This document shows positions 29,695 through 34,707 of a DNA stretch of 34,707 bases, piece after piece (positions within the stretch are counted from its first letter, which is position 1; the number at the start of each line of letters is the position of its first letter). Source of the stretch: a virus. The stretch covers positions 1 to 34,707 of IMG/VR virus record IMGVR_UViG_3300049473_000091. One strand, written 5' to 3'. Below the pieces are notes generated by a model, which saw nothing but the letters and a program-made list of their open reading frames with translations, had not been told where the DNA came from and did not search any database. The translations under genes were made by a program, and so were the position numbers.

Positions 29695-29915
29695 TCATGT
29701 TACTGTCCAAGGCAAATCCTCTAAAATTTCGTTTCTTTCTGACATGGCAAATGGCATTTTAACTCGACAAGGTTTATTGTAATCCGCCACAGCCAATAGT
29801 GAAGTAAATCGAATTATTTTCCCACATCTACCCAATCTTATTCAATTCTGCTTCACCTATAGGTGCGGCATAAATAAGGACCATAAAATCTTTTAATATA
29901 ATCTTTAACGCTCAT
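29695..29915 (-). pseudogene. Frame-broken small gene after the portal
   Basis: On the minus strand an ATG at 29915 overlaps the portal stop (ATGA) and encodes MSVKDYIKRF before the frame is lost. A second frame (29828-29884) reads MVLIYAAPIGEAELNKIG and stops at GGG TAG. Reading one base further on gives RCGKIIRFTSLLAVADY and 27 more residues to a TGA at 29695. Removing one T from TTTT (about 29885-29888) and one G from GGG (29831-29833) would give a single frame of about 70 residues. It may be a decaying gene, a +1 frameshift or assembly error. The pieces read like one real protein. Confidence 0.55.
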
Positions 29916-31588
29916 GCTGCCTTTACCGAATTGCTTAATACGGAATCGGCCTCGATTTTCTTTGAAAGATTAGGCACTGATTTGGCCGCTCGTTCTGCTA
30001 CTTCAAGCATCATTCGCTGTTCTTCCTGCTGCTGAGCTATAGCTCTAAGTTCCGCAACAGCAGCTTCATCTCGGATAATTTCCTCCGGCGCATTACTCGA
30101 CCGTAAAATTTTGCGCATCAATTCATCACCTTCGACTATTATTTCTGAATCAGGAGCAACCTCCAAAGCTGCTTTAATATTCATAATCGTATTGATAAGA
30201 TTTCCAGTCTCATAGTATTGCTTCAATAACTGGGTAATCGGGCCTATATATTCGATATTAATATTTTTATTCTGGGACTCCAAAACCTCCATAGGTGGCT
30301 CAGGCGCCCGGCCAGCTTGTAATTCGAGTGAATATACCCTATCAAGCTCCATATCCGTCGTGCCGCTCAATGTGCCTAAAAACGGAGCCATCAATGTCGT
30401 TCTTTCGGCTTTTCTTTCACGTGTCTCATAAGCCGTTTTTGCAGTTGCATCGATATTTAAGGCCAAAAACAGAGGAATACCAAATCTTTCTTCCACCATT
30501 GCCTGCCAGCGAACCTGCTGGTCTGAACCGAAAGGATAACCCGAAGAATCTATTAACCGAGCTATTAAATCGCCCATTTTCAAACCAAGCATCTCTTTGG
30601 AATTAACAAAGGTCTTGCCGCCTGCTCCTAAGTCGAGTTTATTTTTAACGGCAGCAGAGATTAACATAGGCGGTCGAGCCGCTAATTGGCCTGCCGTCAA
30701 CATATCTTTAGCAATGAAATTGACAGTAATAATCTCCATGAGCATCTGAGAAACAATGCCCCGACCATACATCTCATGGGAAGGTCTATTCAGATTCCAA
30801 GGTACAGGATTAAGGACGGGACTACCCGTCCGGTGCATCTGTTTCTTGCCTTCTACATTTATATAAAAATGCTGCCAGCGCATATTCTTAACGCCAATAG
30901 AATCAGGATTGTAATCTGTATTTTTAATGACCTCATGGATAACGGTAATAATAGCCTGCTTATCAGTCTCGTATGTTATCTTTTGGGTTTCCGACAATGC
31001 TTGTTCGCCGTATTCACCCACTACCTCTTCCATAGTTTTAGGGAATTTATCGTGAATCAAAATTATCCGTCCCCAAAAATCTCGTTTGATATACAACTGA
31101 CGCGGATGAGGACACATGAACATCAATTTGTCGCTCTCTTTATCAGGGTCAATATACATATATGAATCGCCTATTGCACCAGCATCTTTGATACTTATCA
31201 ACTTTTGTTCGTAATAATTAGGATAACTGCGATTAAGAACTGACCTTAAATGGTCATCTGTATCCTGCAACCATTTTTTGACCCGCTTAGAATCCTTCAA
31301 ACGCCTATCCGCCATCTCACCCAGGAACCAAGGAACCTCTTTCGGCATGAAATGACTCATCAAACCACTTGACCAAACATCCAGGCCCTTTATGGCAGTT
31401 GGGTCGTAAATATGTCTATCGCGGTTAGGCTTGCCTTTATCTTTCCAATTTATACCGAAAGTTTGCCATTGGTCAGAACGACCTGGATAGGCAAATTGAA
31501 CGCAAGTCTTCTTCAAGTTTTCGTAATTGCTACGCTCTTCTTCGAGTCGTTTTTGCTCTTTAATTATCTCGTCTGGGGTCCGGTTCAT
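29912..31588 (-). CDS. Portal protein (T7-type head-to-tail connector)
   Basis: A 558-residue protein starting MNRTPDEIIKEQKRLEEER. The WSSGLMSHFMPKEVPWF segment, the DDHLRSVLNRSYPNYYEQK helix, YMYIDPDKE and the long C-terminal helices (AKTAYETRERKAERTTLM, then AVAELRAIAQQQEEQRMM) match the Head-tail connector family of T7 gp8-like portals (about 536 residues). Twelve copies form the DNA gateway. It lies downstream of the terminase genes and upstream of the scaffold and capsid genes. Full length with no visible damage. Confidence 0.85.
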   Translation of the reverse strand: MNRTPDEIIKEQKRLEEERSNYENLKKTCVQFAYPGRSDQWQTFGINWKDKGKPNRDRHIYDPTAIKGLDVWSSGLMSHFMPKEVPWFLGEMADRRLKDSKRVKKWLQDTDDHLRSVLNRSYPNYYEQKLISIKDAGAIGDSYMYIDPDKESDKLMFMCPHPRQLYIKRDFWGRIILIHDKFPKTMEEVVGEYGEQALSETQKITYETDKQAIITVIHEVIKNTDYNPDSIGVKNMRWQHFYINVEGKKQMHRTGSPVLNPVPWNLNRPSHEMYGRGIVSQMLMEIITVNFIAKDMLTAGQLAARPPMLISAAVKNKLDLGAGGKTFVNSKEMLGLKMGDLIARLIDSSGYPFGSDQQVRWQAMVEERFGIPLFLALNIDATAKTAYETRERKAERTTLMAPFLGTLSGTTDMELDRVYSLELQAGRAPEPPMEVLESQNKNINIEYIGPITQLLKQYYETGNLINTIMNIKAALEVAPDSEIIVEGDELMRKILRSSNAPEEIIRDEAAVAELRAIAQQQEEQRMMLEVAERAAKSVPNLSKKIEADSVLSNSVKAA

Positions 31589-31780
31589 CTAAACAATTTC
31601 ACAACAAGATTTATTAAAAACGCTTGCTATTGGCAGTTTTATTACTTTATAACATCTTTTACACCGAATAGCGGGTGCTAAACTCTTCTTCAAACATCCA
31701 ATCTCCCATCTATGTCCAAACATTAAGCAAAACAATACTTTGGTCTTTTTTGATTTTCTAATTATTTTGGATTTTTCCAT
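31589..31780 (-). CDS. DUF1660-like small zinc-binding protein
   Basis: A 63-residue basic protein. VLFCLMFGHRWEIGC then IRCKRCYKVI gives a C...GH.W ... C..C pattern like that of DUF1660-type phage proteins (C.lfGHkW...C.rC), which may hold zinc. The last residues add another CC. It overlaps the upstream gene by 23 bases and ends one base before the portal gene. Role unknown. Confidence 0.6.
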   Translation of the reverse strand: MEKSKIIRKSKKTKVLFCLMFGHRWEIGCLKKSLAPAIRCKRCYKVIKLPIASVFNKSCCEIV

Positions 31781-32033
31781 CTAAGAGACTTTCACCTTTC
31801 TTCAATTTATCCAAAATATCTGCATGTACTGCATATAAATCACGCATATTAGGCACATTCGCCCTTTCAATCGTTAAAGCCATAAACTCTCTGAAATCAT
31901 TGACTACTACATCTACATTGAAATGAAATGGAATGACTAAGCAAATTTCCACATCATTCCATATAAAATGCGTTCTCGCTATTAAGGCATTAGGTTGATT
32001 CATCTTGCGCTGTAGTTTCCTTAAGTTACCCAT
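31758..32033 (-). CDS. Hypothetical head-module protein, 91 residues
   Basis: A protein starting MGNLRKLQRKMNQPNALIA with basic start, a central hydrophobic-aromatic strand (IWNDVEICLVIPFHF) and a charged helical tail. It is two bases downstream of the Gly-rich head gene. No family recognised. Position suggests a structural or assembly role. Confidence 0.55.
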   Translation of the reverse strand: MGNLRKLQRKMNQPNALIARTHFIWNDVEICLVIPFHFNVDVVVNDFREFMALTIERANVPNMRDLYAVHADILDKLKKGESLLDGKIQNN

Positions 32034-32035
32034 CT

Positions 32036-32248
32036 CTATCCTGCCCCCAATTTCCTCTTGGCTATTCGAGCATCGGTTAGTTGGCTTAAAATCGTTGCTC
32101 GCCTACGCTTGGCTAATAGATTCAAAATTGATTCTTTGGATGTCTCCTTAACGTCCTGCTGAACTTTCTCAATTTGCCGCTGCTGCTGTACAATCTGTTT
32201 AGGCTTCTTGGGTTTGCCGCCAAATATCGCACTAATCGCACCGCCCAT
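32036..32248 (-). CDS. Small Gly-rich head protein
   Basis: A 70-residue protein read from ATG at 32248 (MGGAISAIFGGKPKKPKQI). An ATG at 32254 overlaps the terminase stop (ATGA) and is possible too; the GAGG upstream is better spaced for 32248. The short Gly-rich start, Lys/Pro stretch, Gln-rich helix and the RRRATIL motif are typical of small proteins next to terminase or portal genes of short-tailed phages. Role unknown. Confidence 0.65.
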   Translation of the reverse strand: MGGAISAIFGGKPKKPKQIVQQQRQIEKVQQDVKETSKESILNLLAKRRRATILSQLTDARIAKRKLGAG

Positions 32249-32250
32249 AA

Positions 32251-33816
32251 TCATAACCTCGTTAAATCCATAGGATCGTAAACATTTTCTTCAGGCACTT
32301 CACCGTAAGGATATACTGGCTCAGGCTCCGTATAACCGATATATTTGCCCCCTATCTTCATGTATCTGTAAGCTACCGCTAAATGCCGAAAGGCGTCCAT
32401 CATGTGGTTTTCCCAGGCGTTAGGTACAGGAGTTTGATGATAGCTTGGTTGTTCTTCAGTGCTCAAGGCCTCAGCTTTTTTCTTACGATAACCCTTGACG
32501 GCATTGAGAAAAACTTTGCAGGTAGCTTCATTTATCTCCAATAACGGCCAAATAGAACGTACGGCTGCTATGCCATCATCGAGGCTGTGCGGAATTATAG
32601 GGGTAAGTTCAATTTTGAGTTGGTCTGCTATATCCTTAGTCATCATGCCGGAAAAACCGGCTTTCTTATTGCTTGTCAATAGGTCTGGCCCTGCCCAATG
32701 TTCTTTGTCATAGATATAATCTTTTTCAAAGCTATTAACTTTTTCTGTTTTAACTACACCTGGTATACCCTCGCCGTTATTATCCCAATAACAGTCAATT
32801 ATCCTGATTCTACCTGCCAAGAGTTGAATATCTATGCCAGCATTATACATATCGCCTAAATCAAGGAATTTATAGATTATGGCAGTTGGGTCGTGTGGGT
32901 AATGACCTATTCTGCCGTCCTTCCGAGCCTTAGCCAATTCCTTGCCGTAAAATGTGCCTTCTCGATAATCTGGGGCTTGACCTAAGACACCAATACGATA
33001 CTCGTTACTATCAACACCATACTGAAGTCGCATCCGTTCTTCGTATGCTCGCCCTGTTACCCCTGGAATAATTTCCTTACCTTCAATATAGTTGGGCGTA
33101 TCTTTCGTTGAGATTCGCACAATATGCCATTTGGGGTCTTTTCCTTCACAGACTTGACCAAATTCACTCAATGGGTCGGTAAGATTGCCTATTGCTAAGA
33201 CCTTGACCCGCTCATTTGTGACTAAGCAATCCATTACAGTACGCCAAATTTGAGGTAGAATACCGCAAGCCTCGTCTAAGATGATTAAAACCCAACGATT
33301 GTGCCAACCGTGCATTTTTGTTGCATGTTCTGTGGCTTGGTCTGGAGAAGTCGAGAAGCCTATGGCAAAATTCATTTCCCACATGCCCTTCTGAGACGGC
33401 GCCAGACGCTCTAATACGGCCTTGGAAGGCTTAACGTCCCACATTAGGCTAGTGAGGTTGCCTCCAAGCGGTATTTTGGCTCCTGCATGAGCTGCATGTA
33501 TTTCGCGCCAAAGCTGGTTGCGGACTTGGTTATCGCTCGGCGCCGTAGTAATGACTGTAGAAGGCTGAAAGCAGCTCTTAAACCAAACAGCTATCCGGCC
33601 AGCGCCATAGGTCTTAGATACGCTAAAAGCTGCTGGAACGGCCGTAAATTGGTTATCCCTGACCGATTCGGCCACTTCGACCATCTTGGACCATAAATGC
33701 TCCGGTTTGACATCCAGACAGTTCGTCATAAAGCCACAAGGGTCGTGCCTATAGGCCAGTAGCCTTTCATACACCTCTTTCATCTGTTTTTCTTTGGTTT
33801 TTGATACCATAATCAC
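32251..33816 (-). CDS. terL: Terminase large subunit
   Basis: A 521-residue packaging motor. The N-terminal ATPase has an atypical Walker A (SVSKTYGAGR, about residues 65-74), motif ITTAPSDNQVRNQLWREIH, and Walker B VLIILDEACGI. The C-terminal nuclease has an acidic residue set starting YNAGIDIQLL and later MMTKDIADQL and MDAFRHLAVAY. Size and order fit phage TerL. The first codon is GTG at 33816; ATG at 33810 (MVSKTKEKQ) is an equally likely start. It couples to the small downstream gene (ATGA). It translocates DNA into the procapsid with the small subunit. Confidence 0.9.
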   Translation of the reverse strand: MIMVSKTKEKQMKEVYERLLAYRHDPCGFMTNCLDVKPEHLWSKMVEVAESVRDNQFTAVPAAFSVSKTYGAGRIAVWFKSCFQPSTVITTAPSDNQVRNQLWREIHAAHAGAKIPLGGNLTSLMWDVKPSKAVLERLAPSQKGMWEMNFAIGFSTSPDQATEHATKMHGWHNRWVLIILDEACGILPQIWRTVMDCLVTNERVKVLAIGNLTDPLSEFGQVCEGKDPKWHIVRISTKDTPNYIEGKEIIPGVTGRAYEERMRLQYGVDSNEYRIGVLGQAPDYREGTFYGKELAKARKDGRIGHYPHDPTAIIYKFLDLGDMYNAGIDIQLLAGRIRIIDCYWDNNGEGIPGVVKTEKVNSFEKDYIYDKEHWAGPDLLTSNKKAGFSGMMTKDIADQLKIELTPIIPHSLDDGIAAVRSIWPLLEINEATCKVFLNAVKGYRKKKAEALSTEEQPSYHQTPVPNAWENHMMDAFRHLAVAYRYMKIGGKYIGYTEPEPVYPYGEVPEENVYDPMDLTRL

Positions 33817-33833
33817 TCTACGGGCAATAAAAA

Positions 33834-33878
33834 AGACGACTGTAGAAGGATAGGCTCCTATCAGCCGTCTTTTTTTTT
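33834..33878. terminator. Strong terminator between the two terminase genes
   Basis: AGACGACTG (33834-33842) faces CAGCCGTCT (33862-33870), with inner GATAG/CTATC, followed on the plus strand by a run of nine T (33870-33878). On the minus strand a six-T run lies at the other end (33829-33834), so it is bidirectional. It falls just upstream of terL in the late direction. It would limit read-through from terS and stop antisense reading. Confidence 0.75.
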
Positions 33879-33883
33879 CAGTC

Positions 33884-33955
33884 CCCCGTCGGGGATAATT
33901 GCCCGTTATTTAATTATCAAAGCCGACTGCTTGCCTGTATGACAAGCGGTCTTTT
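33884..33955. promoter_or_regulatory. Cluster of hairpins between terS and terL
   Basis: GATAAT/ATTATC (33894-33899/33914-33919) frames TGCCCGTTATTTA; GACTGCTTG (33925-33933) pairs with CAAGCGGTC (33943-33951; one G-U pair), followed by TTTT on the plus strand. Just before these CCCC/GGGG flank CGTC. With the terminator on the left the whole 158-base gap is folded. This could be a packaging (cos/pac) site or a processing region; the sequence does not decide. Confidence 0.4.
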
Positions 33956-33974
33956 GCCGTAAGTTCTTATGGTA

Positions 33975-34418
33975 TCAGTCTTTATCACCGCTCATTTGGG
34001 CTGCAATGTCTGCAATCGTCAAATTACCACTGATTTCGTGTTTTTCCGTAGGAATATATCCCATTACTTTTTGCCGGTGAATAGCTCCTTGAGGACTTCC
34101 TTTATCACGAACGCAGATTTTATCCAAAAATCGAAGGATTTTGTATTTTGCTCGTGAAACAATCTTATAATACTCTTTTAATTCTTCTTCATCTTTAGTT
34201 TCGTAATAACCCCCAAAATTATCAAGTGCTTCAATGCTTGGAAAATCACAGGCTAACGCTAAACCAAATACGCTTGGTGAATTTTTTCCATCTTCAGTAG
34301 CAAAGTATTCATCCACCAAAACTTCTAATTCGCATGGAGAATTGAATTTCCTCGGCCTCCCGCCCAAACTTTGACCTTTTGATAATCGTGTAGCTGTTTG
34401 CGGGTTTTCAGAATTCAT
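33975..34418 (-). CDS. terS: Terminase small subunit (gp3-like)
   Basis: A 147-residue protein. The GGRPRKFNSPCELEVLVDEYF start, then SVFGLALACDFPSIEALDNFGG and a helix with YYKIVSRAKYKILRFLDK, are typical of the P22 gp3-like small-terminase family (GRPRKF...eYF...GLA..), which recognises the packaging site. The end (GAIHRQKVMGYIPTEKHEISG) corresponds to the GAIF.LKN.fGW part of the family. It starts the late operon. The next gene is terL, 158 bases downstream, with a terminator between. Confidence 0.85.
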   Translation of the reverse strand: MNSENPQTATRLSKGQSLGGRPRKFNSPCELEVLVDEYFATEDGKNSPSVFGLALACDFPSIEALDNFGGYYETKDEEELKEYYKIVSRAKYKILRFLDKICVRDKGSPQGAIHRQKVMGYIPTEKHEISGNLTIADIAAQMSGDKD

Positions 34419-34503
34419 AGCCTTTACACCTTACCAAATTTGGCAACCAGAGCGATACTCGGTAGCTCGCTACTGCTCGCTTCCATTTTATGTGTGCTGT
34501 CAA

Positions 34504-34611
34504 GCAAAAGTCTAACAAGTAGCACTTGTTATTTTTTAAGTTTCTTATTTTACAAGGACTTACGGCTGAAAATTTTTTCAGAATTAGACATTTGGTTAGT
34601 TAGACTTTTGC
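34504..34611. repeat. Perfect 13-bp inverted repeat upstream of the late operon
   Basis: GCAAAAGTCTAAC (34504-34516) and GTTAGACTTTTGC (34599-34611) are exact complements, 82 bases apart. Between them stand AACAAGT/ACTTGTT (a 7-bp stem near 34514-34530) and a near-palindrome GAAAATTTTTTC, and ATTAGAC recurs near 34584. There is no frame of note and no target duplication. The arrangement could be operator sites for late or lysogenic control or the ends of a tiny mobile element. The TTGACA that lies beside the first copy has no good -10. Confidence 0.6.
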
Positions 34612-34707
34612 ACTTTCCACAACATTAGCGTTTATTCGTGTCCATTCGTTGTTAATTAAATCCGTGAAATCTGTTTAATTTTAACCGCTGTGACGGTCTG
34701 TGATTAA
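34612..34707. other. Non-coding right edge
   Basis: No gene is seen. The string around 34635-34675 (CGTGTCCATTCGTTG, then AATCCGTGAAATCTG) has the wording of a short intergenic repeat that I have seen scattered in genomes of several environmental bacterial phyla. If correct, this edge may be host-derived or a repeat picked up by the phage. Low certainty. Confidence 0.3.

Noticed and set aside
34419-34504. Late promoter before terS
   Set aside because: A TTGACA is present near 34497-34502 on the minus strand but no -10 at normal spacing; I could not support a promoter.

Overview
The window is most of the genome of a temperate, short-tailed (podovirus-type) double-stranded DNA phage, read from the terminase end (right) to the early region (left). 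Nearly every gene lies on the minus strand. From about 34.4 kb down to 9.06 kb runs one tightly packed late operon. Its order is terminase small and large subunits, small head genes, T7-type portal, scaffold-like protein, major capsid protein, a Bbp16-like cement protein, a beta-helix protein, fibre/spike genes, a collagen-like fibre, T7 gp11-like adaptor, T7 gp12-like nozzle, gp13-like, gp14-like, gp15-like and two gp16-like ejection proteins. Small membrane, coiled-coil and lipoprotein genes follow, probably for lysis. Many neighbours are coupled by ATGA or TAATG overlaps.

Left of the late operon is a switch/accessory region (about 3.7-9.07 kb). It has a small plus-strand gene island (8.1-9.07 kb), a two-gene minus-strand unit facing it, a DIP1984-like gene, a tyrosine integrase with a clear sigma-70 promoter, and an attachment region. 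That region holds a 3' fragment of tRNA-Pro(GGG) plus a second copy of the tRNA 3' end that overlaps the end of the integrase gene. A secreted orphan protein and long structured non-coding stretches lie beyond it. At the far left (1-3.65 kb, minus strand) is an early-type operon: ClpP-like protease, membrane-anchored peptidoglycan-binding protein, winged-helix protein, two small proteins, a RecA/Sak4-like ATPase with zinc ribbon, and a DUF4116-repeat gene cut by the window edge. No polymerase, helicase, primase or C1-type repressor is visible, so replication genes probably lie beyond the left edge.

The host is a diderm-type bacterium, judging from lipobox proteins and a T7-like ejectosome. 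Several secreted, Cys-rich and LamG-type proteins would fit a Planctomycetota or related host, but the sequence alone does not prove this.

The most unusual signal is that four proteins inside the virion cluster, including the gp12-like tail nozzle, begin with what look like cleavable Sec signal peptides, while the capsid, portal, adaptor and ejection proteins do not. Other notable points are a LamG domain nested inside another LamG domain in the nozzle, a gp16-like protein split by a single in-frame TAA, a frame-broken gene after the portal, and the tandem attachment-site arrangement.
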